Assembly: GCF_021533215.1 (NCBI RefSeq)
Contig: NZ_JAJNKA010000010.1
Span: 1-64,000 of the forward strand
Origin: Portibacter lacus
GTDB taxonomy: Bacteria > Bacteroidota > Bacteroidia > Chitinophagales > Saprospiraceae
Direction: 5' to 3'
DNA: 64,000 nt
Made by a program: the position numbers and the translations under genes. Below the pieces are notes generated by a model. The model saw only the letters and a program-made list of their open reading frames with translations, was not told the origin of the DNA and made no database searches. Below are positions 8,601 through 17,900 of this stretch, piece after piece. Position 1 is the stretch's first letter; the number at the start of each line of letters is the position of its first letter.

Positions 8601-9188
8601 ATTCCTAGTCTGAAAAATGCGAAAAATATAGAAGGGGAGATTAACCTAGATTTAAATTTTGAAGGGAGGCTAGAAGATTTGAATTTAGTGGAAAACGATA
8701 CAAAGGCACAATTAGATTTCAATATAGAAAACCTTAGAGTAGAGGGAATAGATATCATCGATGATATCACGAAGAAGCTAAGAATTAGTAGGTATTTCCA
8801 GAAGATTCGTTTTGCAGCAATTGCTAATTCAGTCACTTTAGATGGGACTTATATAGATGTTCCATTAATGGAAATACAATCGAATATTGGTAATTTCTTT
8901 ATTGAAGGGTTTATCGATAAGAACAATAAAACTAATTTATGGCTTTCTATTCCTTACAATAATTTGTTGCACTTCAGAAAGGATTTAGATCCTAAGAAAA
9001 AGGGCTACGCGGAAACTAGGGCAAAGCTTTACCTAGAGATCTACGCACTCAAGAATGGAAAAATAGAAACGAAGTTTCATTTGAGCAAGAAGAAGTTTTA
9101 TGAACAACGAAACAAATTGAACGAATGGAAGATTGATAAAAAAGTAAATCAAGCCATCCGCAGTAGACTTAAAAAATCTAAGTTATAA
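5676..9188 (+). CDS. Large AsmA-like protein with N-terminal membrane anchor
   Basis: An 1170-aa protein. It starts with basic residues (SKKKQKY) and one transmembrane helix (about 14-36, ILFILLFIAIVGAVIAFFSF); the rest is a long series of beta-rich AsmA/TamB-like repeats. AsmA-typical features are VDQVYFSWLKDFPHLSLVAENVEL after the anchor, and the repeated pattern KPSLTINIDTFDYYDKIQLYNLKTG and NPRVHIELDSFAVDSTISVYNLNTG, each followed by a strand block, showing internal duplication (residues ~575 and ~890). Family members form periplasmic bridges implicated in lipid transport or envelope homeostasis. A stop codon at 5667 leaves only ATA, ACA, TTG before the reading frame, so TTG is the likely start. 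Confidence 0.75.
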   Translation: MSKKKQKYSASFWIKITAKILFILLFIAIVGAVIAFFSFNRYLQKNERKIYNDIAFLQNGDVAVDQVYFSWLKDFPHLSLVAENVELTDSDIGNQEIPILKNTTLQTRLSIKNWRDKTLEIKQIKLEGGSFYYFRDALKNSNIDNILRGDMSQKGNDHGINVNAEHFNISLINMKAVVVDSSKMMFLDGIVNKFEAEIFNDNLTQACDASMDVQLGKLIFNERGGVFLENALVSGDFKASLKDEYIDINEFPVDINGEEFIFSGHISTNKSSKTTLSFENEQTNLETALPLLPERIRSKIEPLDVKGEFYSKTLVEILAGTNPLVDVKFKIPSNDANIQGLSFQELSVEGQYINRKDYQNIDKNIRKGDYYLELTDVSSEYNRFHVNTPKAIIKGSKFTKPAIIAKTKIQGKAANISKWYQSDKFFFTEGYFDLNIAIDGEINDISKLFIESDATLHLNDLMVYYKPADVAIPIDSMYLFKEAGDATFDVVSTTLVHDYDYELNGGLENLAALINSTVGESSQSTASISAGRLSWQDFVSLFSVKKEASELPKGELETKKSMKETINGIYSKFKPSLTINIDTFDYYDKIQLYNLKTGAFFDSKNYFVLDDTKFNLDQGTVDIKSRLDLSETNRTAFVIDLKAEDIDLETILTSLDYFNIPLLVDLKSYAKHFYVDIHLEGIVNDDGGLVEDMTSGEITFRDKQKEDLNGSIEFKYIDDEMNTVMLLNGNPSLFNSFFATEEFFFQDAGKFETKVNYQGDVRSVAELFDQAKIDFSITKGEVYYDNVDIVFPLERFDVFLEKDTVDFDLLMKSEVLERTVSLDGSANNVSELLFGNTGKKLSTSINLQSPFLKLDDAIFIFQSPVDPEDVKVVTEEKVKILIGSLLNRFNPRVHIELDSFAVDSTISVYNLNTGMHLKDSTNVILEQTTFNFCDGEIGLDLNWDISETKEDPFSGNLSTSKLSLSQLLEKLDYLKIPSLKNAKNIEGEINLDLNFEGRLEDLNLVENDTKAQLDFNIENLRVEGIDIIDDITKKLRISRYFQKIRFAAIANSVTLDGTYIDVPLMEIQSNIGNFFIEGFIDKNNKTNLWLSIPYNNLLHFRKDLDPKKKGYAETRAKLYLEIYALKNGKIETKFHLSKKKFYEQRNKLNEWKIDKKVNQAIRSRLKKSKL

Positions 9189-9194
9189 CCTTCC

Positions 9195-9255
9195 CGATCT
9201 GACAGTTTTTCGATCTGAAAATAGTTTTGATCTGACAGAAGTTTCGATCTGACAG
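9195..9255. repeat. Tandem ~17-bp CGATCTGACAG repeats
   Basis: Between the AsmA-like and methyltransferase genes, (C/T)GATCTGACAG occurs at 9195, 9228 and 9245, with a degenerate copy CGATCTGAAA at 9211, a period of 16-17 bp. Most copies are preceded by TTT or TTTC. A further TAGATCTG follows at 9271. Regular spacing suggests tandem duplication or iterated binding sites. No hairpin with a T-run is apparent. Confidence 0.6.
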
Positions 9256-9341
9256 CGCTTTAAGCGATGTTAGATCTGTTCATTGCAATTTAGTCATCAT
9301 CTCACTATTCAACTCAACTGAATAATCGCTAACATCAGGAC

Positions 9342-10592
9342 TTGGAAAAAGAAATCGTTTATCTTTATCAAAAAGTTCTTCAGGAAATGGACAACCTCAA
9401 TAAGCAAAACAATCCAATAAGTGATGCAAAGAAAATGCAGGCACTTTACGATGCGGCTCCCTATTCTGAAGTGCTGAACGCTGGGATGCAACAAAGTACA
9501 CCATTGCTTATCAATTGGATAAATGCGGTCTGCGATCCAGGTCAAAAAGCGCTTAGCCCTCACTCAAGAATACTAGTTGCCGGATGTGGAGCAGGAGAAG
9601 AAGTCTTCATGCTAGCTCAATTATTTCCTAATGCAACTATTGTTGGTGTTGATTTTAGTCCTCGTTCGATAGAGAAAGCGAAAGAAAAGGCAAAGGATTT
9701 TCCTTTTCAGAATGTCACACTAGAAATAGCAGATCTGATGTCCGTTCAGTGGACGAAGAAATTTAAGCCGTTTGATTTTATTATATGTCGAGGAGTGGCG
9801 GATTATGTCAGCGACCCAGATCAGTTAATGAAAACGCTAACTCTTTGTCTACAGACTAATGGCGTTCTATGCATGATGATGAATACGCCTTTTCATCCAG
9901 CACGGATAGTTAGAAAAGCATTCGCTGACCTAGGAATTAGGCCGGATGAGTTCACTGATTCCGAATATCAAAGGAAATTGTTGCAACAAGTGGAAGTATT
10001 AATGAGTAGTAACAGCAATCTTCAGGGTTTTAGCAACGCTCCGAAGACTTACCTAGATGTTGATTTTTTTCCATCTATTGCTCATCACGATCCATTAGAA
10101 ACATGGATAGATCGGGGTAGGGCAGCAGAGCTCGTTTTTGCTGGATCTATGGATGCGCCTATTGATCTTTTGAAAGTTTTCGATGATGTTATACCCATAC
10201 TGTATAAATTTGGGAAAGCCGAATTGTCTTTGTGGTTTGCCAATCTTAGTCAAAGGCCAGGAATACAAATACTTTTTAGAAAAGTACAACGATCAGAACC
10301 AGTTTTTAAAGATCTTAACCAACTTTGGGAATGGAAACCAATCCTTGACGAAAGTTTAGGAAACTTGCCGATAATGAATGTTGATCTTGATTTACCTCAG
10401 AATATCACTCTAAGATTCCATGGTCTACCTGACTTTGTCATCAACTGTAAAGCTTACGATATAGAAGTCCTCAGACGATGTGATGGACACACCAGTTTGA
10501 AAACCATACAAAGTATGATGAATGCCAATGGTGATCTAGAATCCTTGAGAGCTACCTTATTTCGAGCATATCATTATGCCTTAATTTCCTAA
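9342..10592 (+). CDS. Class I SAM-dependent methyltransferase, multidomain
   Basis: A 416-aa cytoplasmic protein. A Rossmann-type methyltransferase domain (about 65-210) shows motif I ILVAGCGAGEEVFMLAQLFP, the acidic strand IVGVDFSPRSIEKAKEKA, motif III-like EIADL and FDFIICRGVADYVSDP. The C-terminal ~200 residues (QILFRKVQRSEPVFKDLNQLWEW onward, ending in a small helical part with LRRCDGHTSLKTIQSMM) resemble the accessory regions of multidomain methyltransferases such as bacterial protein lysine methyltransferases, which I offer only as a lead. The start is probably TTG at 9342, since an in-frame stop lies at 9330; ATG 9387 would remove 15 residues. It ends 6 bp from the convergent next gene. 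Confidence 0.7.
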   Translation: MEKEIVYLYQKVLQEMDNLNKQNNPISDAKKMQALYDAAPYSEVLNAGMQQSTPLLINWINAVCDPGQKALSPHSRILVAGCGAGEEVFMLAQLFPNATIVGVDFSPRSIEKAKEKAKDFPFQNVTLEIADLMSVQWTKKFKPFDFIICRGVADYVSDPDQLMKTLTLCLQTNGVLCMMMNTPFHPARIVRKAFADLGIRPDEFTDSEYQRKLLQQVEVLMSSNSNLQGFSNAPKTYLDVDFFPSIAHHDPLETWIDRGRAAELVFAGSMDAPIDLLKVFDDVIPILYKFGKAELSLWFANLSQRPGIQILFRKVQRSEPVFKDLNQLWEWKPILDESLGNLPIMNVDLDLPQNITLRFHGLPDFVINCKAYDIEVLRRCDGHTSLKTIQSMMNANGDLESLRATLFRAYHYALIS

Positions 10593-10598
10593 CTATTC

Positions 10599-13055
10599 CT
10601 AAAGTTTCACAAAGGTTTTAGTCAATGCGTCCCCTTTCTCATTGCTGATCCTTAATAAATATATCCCAGTTTTAAATGGACCCACATCAATTGAATTTCT
10701 TCCATTATAAACATTAGTGCTTAGCATTTTAACGCCATCTATTCTGTAGATAGTTACCATGCTCTTAGTATCTGAATCGGTATTAACTAGCAATTTATCT
10801 ACAACAGGATTGGGTAGAATTTCAAATTTACTAGCGAAAAGATCATTCGTACTTGAAATCAAATCCTCTCCATCACAGTCTTCATCTATCCCGTTGTTTG
10901 GAATATCTTCAGCATCTGGATTAATTGCTGCATTAGTATCATCGCAATCGACATCTGAATTAAATCCGTCCATATCTTCATCAATAACGAGCAAGATTCC
11001 ATCACAGTTTTCATCTACATCGTTGTTCGCTATTTCCGTGGCATCCGGATTGATTGTAGCATCGGCATCATTACAATCGACATCAGAATTGAAGCCGTCC
11101 ATGTCATTGTCAACAGCAATGAGTACACCATCACAGTTTTCATCTACTTCGTTGTTAGGAATCTCCACAGCACCTGGATTAATCGCCGCATTGGTATCGT
11201 CGCAATCCTCATCAGAATTGAAACCGTCCATATCTTCATCGATAATTGATACTTCACCATCACAGTTTTCGTCGATATCATTATTTACAATTTCATCAGC
11301 ATCTGGATTAATCGCTGCATTGGTATCATCACAATCGACATCGGAATTGAAACCGTCCATATCTTCATCGATGACTAATACCTCACCGTCACAGTTTTCG
11401 TCGATATCATTATTTGCAATCTCATCAGCATCTGGATTAATCGCTGCATTGGTATCATCACAATCGACATCAGAGTTGAATCCGTCCATGTCTTCATCGA
11501 TAATTAATATTTCGCCGTCACAGTTTTCGTCTATGTCATTATTTGCAATTTCATCAGCGTCTGGATTGATCGCAGCATTGGTATCGTCGCAATCTACATC
11601 AGATGCAAACCCATCCATATCTTCATCCGTTTTCCCAAGAGAAAAATCAAAAACGACAGGAAGGTGATCTGAAGCTAAGTAGGTAGACTGCGAAGTAAGA
11701 CCAAGTGAATTAAGTGCGGCCGCATCTAGATATTCAGTTGCTAGTACATATCCATTTTCTTGCGTCATGACAGAACCAGTATAAAAGATGAAATCTAACT
11801 TCCCTGGATTGTAAGAACTGAAATCACTCTTCCAAGTGTAGTTACTAGGGAATCCTGTAATGTAAGGATTTGCCTCTTCTAGATTTGTTCCGTCCCAATC
11901 TGGTGCAAAGTCAGCACCCAATATATCTTCATTGATAATATCTCCTTCGATAATGGATTTTATATTCTGGCTTTTTCCGACCATATTGAAATCTCCCGTA
12001 ATGATTATCGGTGCATTCTCAGGATACGTGAAATTAATCTTTGGAGAAGCATTCTTGTCTCTTAAAACGGATAGGATATTGTCAATTTCGTATTGACGAC
12101 CAGAATCATTATCACAACAAGGTAAGTGAACATTATATAGGATCAATGGATTTTCTCCTGCTTGATCATAAAGTAAGAACACTCCATTACCATCTATAGC
12201 ATCGTATGCTTCTATAGTCCCTTTTGTGAAAACCATTACATCTGGACCTGTTTTCGCATACTGCCAACTTTTCCCTCCCGCTAGTGGAAGCGCATTATTA
12301 AGTAAGTCACGAATGGTCGTTAATGGCGTATCATACACCTCTTGTAAGGCTAGAACATCTGGATTTAATGCTTTTAGAATTGCTTCTAAATGTGGTTTTT
12401 GTTCACTATTCAAGAATCCATCTCGGAGGACATTATAAGTGACAACACGTGTCTGCGTATCATCCTTTTTATTAAGTGCATAGGTCGATGTAAAGGTTTC
12501 ATTGTCTTTCATCGTATATTCTACGCCACCACTTGAATTCGGTACCTGATCTCCATTTTGACCATTCTCAATAGAAATAGCGATGGTATTTCCCATTTCA
12601 ATTGTCCCTTCACTTGTCGTTACTTTCCGATTAAATACAAGTTCAAAAGTGGACGAAGTTACTGTCGGTAATGCGGTCATACCCAATGGCGCATGGTTAG
12701 TCTGAACGAAGGAGTTTGCATAATTCACATATGCGCTCCTGTTTTCAAAGTAATAAGAAATTTCAGATCCGATTCCATTGGTTCTGAAACCAGTATTCGG
12801 GTCATTATCGGCATCAATATAAATACTGATAGCTTCTGCATCTTGAATATCATATTCTCGATCCGCATCTATTCTAATATATATGTGGTCATCATCATTG
12901 GAGACATAGATGTTTTGGATGTCTAAGCTATTATTGTCACCTTCATCTGTTATCAACAGGTCAGTTAATTTCCAGTCATCGTATATTCCATCCACAGCAA
13001 TTTGCCCTAACAACATATTGCACGAAATTAAAAGCAAGAGTATTATCTTATTCAT
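10599..13055 (-). CDS. Secreted endonuclease/exonuclease/phosphatase-fold protein with MopE repeats and T9SS tail
   Basis: An 818-aa multidomain protein. In order: signal peptide (1-18, ending LLGQ); a DOMON/CBM9-like domain (20-190, VDGIYDDWKLTDLL); an endonuclease/exonuclease/phosphatase domain (204-471) with LQEV (catalytic Glu), GDFNMVG (Asp/Asn) and SDHLPV (Asp/His); six 43-residue MopE-type repeats (477-734) of form DEDMDGFNSDVDCDDTNA...ENCDGE; and a type IX secretion C-terminal domain (about 748-818: ILPNPVVDKLLV, then GIYLLRI and TKTFVKL). The predicted product is a cell-surface or secreted phosphodiesterase or nuclease exported by the Por system. The acidic repeats with paired Cys suggest Ca2+-binding stalks. 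Confidence 0.85.
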   Translation of the reverse strand: MNKIILLLLISCNMLLGQIAVDGIYDDWKLTDLLITDEGDNNSLDIQNIYVSNDDDHIYIRIDADREYDIQDAEAISIYIDADNDPNTGFRTNGIGSEISYYFENRSAYVNYANSFVQTNHAPLGMTALPTVTSSTFELVFNRKVTTSEGTIEMGNTIAISIENGQNGDQVPNSSGGVEYTMKDNETFTSTYALNKKDDTQTRVVTYNVLRDGFLNSEQKPHLEAILKALNPDVLALQEVYDTPLTTIRDLLNNALPLAGGKSWQYAKTGPDVMVFTKGTIEAYDAIDGNGVFLLYDQAGENPLILYNVHLPCCDNDSGRQYEIDNILSVLRDKNASPKINFTYPENAPIIITGDFNMVGKSQNIKSIIEGDIINEDILGADFAPDWDGTNLEEANPYITGFPSNYTWKSDFSSYNPGKLDFIFYTGSVMTQENGYVLATEYLDAAALNSLGLTSQSTYLASDHLPVVFDFSLGKTDEDMDGFASDVDCDDTNAAINPDADEIANNDIDENCDGEILIIDEDMDGFNSDVDCDDTNAAINPDADEIANNDIDENCDGEVLVIDEDMDGFNSDVDCDDTNAAINPDADEIVNNDIDENCDGEVSIIDEDMDGFNSDEDCDDTNAAINPGAVEIPNNEVDENCDGVLIAVDNDMDGFNSDVDCNDADATINPDATEIANNDVDENCDGILLVIDEDMDGFNSDVDCDDTNAAINPDAEDIPNNGIDEDCDGEDLISSTNDLFASKFEILPNPVVDKLLVNTDSDTKSMVTIYRIDGVKMLSTNVYNGRNSIDVGPFKTGIYLLRISNEKGDALTKTFVKL
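10854..11627 (-). repeat. Six 129-bp tandem repeats encoding MopE-type Ca-binding units
   Basis: Six consecutive 43-codon units encode D-x-DxDG-N/A-S-D-C-D/N-D motifs with a conserved late ENCDG or EDCDG. Units 1-3 are nearly identical, pointing to recent expansion; units 4-6 have drifted. Because the repeats lack stops on the other strand, a long antisense open frame appears there; it is not a gene. Confidence 0.9.
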
Positions 13056-13402
13056 TTTGCAAAATTACACCTATTTTCTAAAACTTCATTTTATACGATC
13101 ATTGTTTAAGGTCTCCACGAAGAAAAGGGAAGATTTAGGTCAATTTTAGAGCACGGATTTAATAGGAAACTAGGACTAATTTTATTTTATCGGAGCAAAT
13201 ATTGAAACCCATCACCGGAATGAGTTTATTTTTAAGAATATTTATTTGCCTGCTAATAAATAGATAATCAGTTAATTAGGATTTGTAATAAGGGCTCTGC
13301 AAATTTTTTCTTATCTTATATTTAAACAAAATTGGAATTATCTAGTTATAAATTCATACATAACTAAACGAATGGTTAGATTTGTGTTAAATTTTTAAAT
13401 TG
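13056..13402. promoter_or_regulatory. Divergent regulatory gap before tetR
   Basis: This gap of about 350 bp separates the minus-strand MopE-repeat gene from tetR. Near its right end is the TetR palindrome (13364-13379) overlapped by TAGATTTG (13377-13384), a perfect TAnnTTTG -7 box. On the minus strand a TAATTTTG box lies 4 bp before the ATG of the secreted gene, probably too close to be its promoter. I see nothing else in the first 300 bp. Confidence 0.4.
13364..13379. promoter_or_regulatory. Candidate TetR operator O1 overlapping tetR promoter
   Basis: CTAAACGAATGGTTAG is an inverted repeat (5 of 6 arm positions) located 23 bp before the tetR ATG and overlapping its TAGATTTG box. The same 16-mer with one change recurs before the AhpD-like gene. 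Occupancy would block transcription of tetR. Confidence 0.7.
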
Positions 13403-13966
13403 ATGGCTCGGAGTAAAGCTTATAAGGAGGAAGAAGTACTTGAAAAGGCAATGGACTTGTTTTGGCGAGTAGGTTATGAGACCACTTCTATGAATATGCT
13501 GGAGAAAGAAATGGGTATTAATAAGTTTTCTATTTATTCCAGCTTTGGGAGTAAGAAGGGAGTGTTTTTAGAAAGTGTGAAATGCTACAGAACGAGATTA
13601 GCAGTGTGCATGGATAAATTGAAAAAGTCGCAAAATGGAGTAGAAGGCATTAAGCAGTATTTCTATGACTTTATAGATTTCTCTAATGATTCTGGTGCTG
13701 CTAAAGGTTGTTTAGTAACCAATACGGCCAATCAATTAAACCCTGATGCAGATGCTGAAATCAAAGAAGTGCTTTCAGACTTTACAAATAGCGTTCGGAA
13801 TTTATTTTTGGAAAATTTGAAACAAGAAAGTGATTTAAAAAATGACAGTATAGAGAATGTTGCAGACTATTTAATAGTATCCATTTTCGGACTATCATCA
13901 GCCTCTAGAGTTTTCAATAAAGCTCACCTGGAAAATTACATTGAAAATATATTTAAAAACATATAA
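13403..13966 (+). CDS. TetR/AcrR family transcriptional regulator
   Basis: A 187-aa regulator from the ATG at 13403. The N-terminal TetR DNA-binding domain (about 8-55) has the typical sequence KAMDLFWRVGYETTSMNMLEKEMGINKFSIYSSFGSKKGVF. The C-terminal ligand-binding helices include GAAKGCLVTNTANQL, as in the TetR_C subfamily of regulators of oxidative or electrophile-response genes. Matching palindromes are centred before this gene and before the AhpD-like gene 66 bp downstream, so autorepression plus control of that gene is the simple model. The inducer is unknown; co-regulation with a CxxC peroxidase-like protein hints at electrophile or peroxide stress. Confidence 0.9.
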   Translation: MARSKAYKEEEVLEKAMDLFWRVGYETTSMNMLEKEMGINKFSIYSSFGSKKGVFLESVKCYRTRLAVCMDKLKKSQNGVEGIKQYFYDFIDFSNDSGAAKGCLVTNTANQLNPDADAEIKEVLSDFTNSVRNLFLENLKQESDLKNDSIENVADYLIVSIFGLSSASRVFNKAHLENYIENIFKNI

Positions 13967-13972
13967 TATTTT

Positions 13973-14005
13973 TTTGCAATAAAACTAAACGAATGTTTAG
14001 TAATA
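13973..14005 (+). promoter_or_regulatory. Promoter with perfect TetR operator O2 before AhpD-like gene
   Basis: CTAAACGAATGTTTAG (13985-14000) is a perfect 6+4+6 inverted repeat. It lies between TTTG (13973-13976) and TAGTAATA (13998-14005), a plausible -33/-7 pair spaced 21 bp. It differs from the site before tetR at one position. Confidence 0.7.
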
Positions 14006-14032
14006 AATATCAACATTATAAAATTAGAAATT

Positions 14033-14596
14033 ATGACAACATTAAAAGTTCACACCATTGATACAGCACCTGAAGGTAGTAAATCACAACTTAAAGAATC
14101 AGCAAAATCATTTGGAAGAATCCCTAACCTTCACGGCGTATTAGCTGGAGCACCTGGAACGCTAGAAGCCTATAAGAAATTAGGAGATTTATTTCTTGAA
14201 TCATCATTAACTGCAGAAGAACAAACAGTTGTTTGGCAGACTATTAATGTAGAGAACGAATGTCATTATTGCGTTCCAGCCCACACTGCTATTGCAGGAA
14301 TGATGAAGATAGATCCAGCATTAACCGAAGCACTGAGAAATAGCGAGCCAATGCCGACACCAAAATTACAAGCACTACAGGATGCAACACTTAGTTTGGT
14401 AAGAAATAGAGGCCATCTTACTGATTCAGAATTAAATGCATTTTATAATGCTGGATATGGAGAGCGTCAGCTATTAGATATCATTTTAGGAATCGCACAG
14501 AAAACAATCAGTAATTACACAAACCATATAGCGAACACTCCTGTAGATAAAGCGTTTGCGAAATTTGAGTGGAAGAAAGAAGTAGTAGCAGTTTAA
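14033..14596 (+). CDS. Carboxymuconolactone decarboxylase / AhpD-like family protein
   Basis: A 187-aa all-helical protein with the AhpD-type active-site motif NECHYCVPAH: Cys77, Cys80 and His84 (CxxC-x3-H). In AhpD this pair is the redox-active disulfide that reduces peroxiredoxin. Length suits a single-domain peroxidase-like CMD protein. The TetR palindrome sits 33 bp upstream and a strong terminator follows, so it is a single-gene transcript controlled by the preceding regulator. The physiological substrate (peroxide, electrophile or quinone) is inferred, not shown. Confidence 0.85.
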   Translation: MTTLKVHTIDTAPEGSKSQLKESAKSFGRIPNLHGVLAGAPGTLEAYKKLGDLFLESSLTAEEQTVVWQTINVENECHYCVPAHTAIAGMMKIDPALTEALRNSEPMPTPKLQALQDATLSLVRNRGHLTDSELNAFYNAGYGERQLLDIILGIAQKTISNYTNHIANTPVDKAFAKFEWKKEVVAV

Positions 14597-14621
14597 TAAG
14601 TTAGTTTAGAGCATGATGATT

Positions 14622-14656
14622 AGACCTTCCTTTTGTAAAAAGAGGAAGGTCTTTTT
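14622..14656 (+). terminator. Intrinsic terminator after AhpD-like gene
   Basis: A 10-bp perfect stem, AGACCTTCCT (14622-14631) with AGGAAGGTCT (14643-14652), is followed by a T-run (14652-14656). Confidence 0.9.
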
Positions 14657-14956
14657 AATTTAGGATTATATCTAAGTTAGTATTCAAATAAAACGATAAA
14701 AAGGTTACAGATATATCCAGAATTACTGTGTTTTAATAAGTAGTAGGCAAGAAGAGGGAATCAGTTTCCCGTCCATTGAAATTGCTAATTATTTTACTTA
14801 AGTGTCAATAAACAGCTATAAAATGTCTTAATAGTGGAATTGAAACTACTTTTGAAAATTGCATTTTTCTTTTAATAAAAAATGAAGTATGCCATAGCAT
14901 AGTCTGGCTAGATAATTGATTATTATTAGTTTTTTAGCCTAAAGAAACCAAAACAT
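14657..14956. other. Noncoding gap, nothing recognised
   Basis: About 300 bp between the AhpD terminator and the large lipoprotein gene. I see no convincing -7 box, hairpin or small gene; it presumably holds the promoter of the downstream gene. Confidence 0.4.
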
Positions 14957-17900
14957 ATGCTTTGTTCTTTTCCATTAAGATATATCCTACCATTGTTTCT
15001 ATTTGTGGTTTTATTAAGTTCTTGTTCTTCACCAGAAATCCAAAAGGAAGAAGCAAGTCAGGTATTTCCTGAAAATGAACTTGGATATCCCGATTTGATC
15101 TCTTTGCATTTGCAAGATAAAATGAGCACGAATGCTCTACCACCTATCAATAAAATCTCCAAAGAACAAAGCATCCGGGATCGATATAAACATGAGTTTG
15201 ACATGACCAAGGATCCTAAAACAGGTAAAATCCCCAAAGATGTTTTGTTCAAGTCTCAATTAAACGCTGTAAAACAGGCTGCTGAATTATCAGCTAGAAA
15301 TCCGATCCCTAATGTGCAATGGGAGGAAAGAGGGCCTAATGATGTAGGAGGTAGAACTAGAGCATTGATGTTCGATCCTAATGATAACTCTGGTAAGAAA
15401 GCTTGGGCAGGTGGAGTTGGTGGCGGTATTTGGTTTACGAATGATATTACAGCTACAAATGCTAATTGGCAAAGGGTTGATGATTTTTGGTCTAATATGG
15501 CAGTTACCGCTATAGATTATGATCCTGTGAATACGAATACATTTTATGTTGGTACGGGGGAAGGATTTGGGAATGCTGATGCTATCTCTGGTGACGGGGT
15601 TTGGAAGACGACAAATGGAGGTAATACTTGGCAACATTTGAGTAATACAACTGGATTCGGTAATTGTAATAAAATAGTTAGCTGGAAGGCAAATCATGTT
15701 CTTGTTGCAACAGGATCGGGTATACAATTATCTACGAATGGAGGTGCGAATTGGACGCAATTGTATTCTAATTATGCTATTGCAGATGCTGAGAAATCTG
15801 TTAATGGTGACTTATATGTTTCCACATTTGGTGGGGATGTGTGGAGATCCTATGATGATGGTGTAACCTGGCCTTATTCTAGAAATGGAACGGAAGGTAG
15901 GGTAGAGATATCTACCTCACCTAGTGATAACAATGTATTATATGCAACAATTAATAGTGGTGGGGATGTTGTGAAAATTCTAAGATCAAGTGACCGAGGA
16001 GCAACTTGGGTAGAAAAGACAGTACCTAGATATAAAGAGCAACTTGGGTGTGGATATGGAGCAGATATATATACAAGAGGGCAAGGATGGTATGATTTGA
16101 TCTCACTTGTGAAATCAAATGATCCTAACACTATTATAATCGGGGGGATCGATTTATACCGATCAGAAGATGGTGGCACTACATGGGAAACTATTTCTTA
16201 TTGGACAGGTACATGCGATGCGTATGTTCACGCAGATCAGCATGCACTTGCTAGCAGACCAGGATTTCCTAATGAGATTATTTCTGGGAATGATGGCGGT
16301 GTATTCTATAGCTCTAATGCCTTTGAGTCTGGGAGTAATCCAACATTTAATCATCAATCTGAAAATTATAACGTAACACAATTTTTTGCCGTAGCAATGC
16401 ACCCAGGGTTAGGAGTTCATAATTTTTTGAGCGGAGCTCAAGATAATGGTACAGTCAGACTAACGAATAATGGTATTGGTGGGTCTGCCTATGTTTCCGG
16501 TGGTGATGGTGGATTTTGTCATATTGATCAAGATAATCCGAATATTCAGATTAGTTCGTATGTGAGGAATAACTATTATTATACCAATTCAAACGGATCT
16601 TTTTTGCAGCATTTTGTAGATAATTCAGGACGGTTTATCAACCCGACAGATTATGATAATGATGCTAATATATTATATGCTTGTGCAGGAAATAATCAAT
16701 ATTTAAGAATAACTGGTTTCGGAGGTAGTTTAACGGATGAATTTGTAACTGCAGCTGCATTTAATGGACAGGTTTCTTGTGTTCGGACCTCACCTAATGT
16801 AAGTAATAGGGTATACTTTGGAATTGATGGCAATCAAATTTGTCGAGTAGATAACGCACATTCTGCTTCACCTACCATTACTTATTTAGGACAACCATCT
16901 GTTGGTTATGTTTCTAGTATTGATGTAGAAGTTGGTAATGAAAATCACTTATTAATTACTTATAGTAACTATGGCATAACGTCAGTTTTTGAGTCTGTAG
17001 ATGGGGGCAGTAATTGGAATGCTGTAGAAGGAGATTTACCCAATATGCCTATTCGATGGGGAATATTTGCACCTCAGAATGCTGATCAAGCGATTCTAGC
17101 AACGGAACTTGGTGTATGGACAACGGATAATCTGAACGGGGCCAATACGGACTGGGATCCGACCAATACCAATTTAGCGAACACAAGAGTAGATATGATT
17201 GAATTTCGTTCAAGTGATAATCTGGTTGCTGCAGCTACCCATGGACGAGGACTCTTTACATCTACATCATTTAATTCATCTGTTTGTGTTCTTACTTCAG
17301 CAGCATTAGGTACACAAACTTGTGACCCGAATACAAGTACTTATTCTCAAGAAATTACCCTCGAAATCCAAAATTCACCAGCTTCAGGAACCGTTTCATT
17401 AAATGGACAGATTTTTAATTTTACCAATGGACAAAGCTCAACTACGCATACATTCACATTAACCAATTTAACTTCCGATGGATTAGCTCATGATTTAGTC
17501 GTTTCCTTTTCTGCAAGTGCAGGTTGTAATAAAACATATACCGATTTTATCCAAGCACCATTTCCCAATTGTTTACTAAATAACAATGTTTGTTCTGGTG
17601 CTACGGTTATTCCTATTCCTGGAATTTACACTTGTAACGGTCCCGATTCTGGAAGTGGTTGTAACTATTGTGATGGGGCTTCTATGGCAGATTGGTTCAC
17701 CTTCACGCCAACTACAAATGGTACTTTGACCGTGAAATCGTGTGGAGGTGGAATTGATACTCGATTAATCATTAGTGAAGGAAGTTGTGGCAATCTTGTA
17801 ATTAATGGTCTAAATGATGATTTCTGTGAAATGTATGCTGGTTCTAGTGAATATGCAAGTCAGGTTATCGTAGAAAATGCAACTGCAAATACAACTTACT

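Noticed and set aside
10759-11667. Long plus-strand open frame of repetitive Ser-rich sequence
   Set aside because: It is the antisense of the MopE repeat array; codon periodicity and domain match favour the minus strand.
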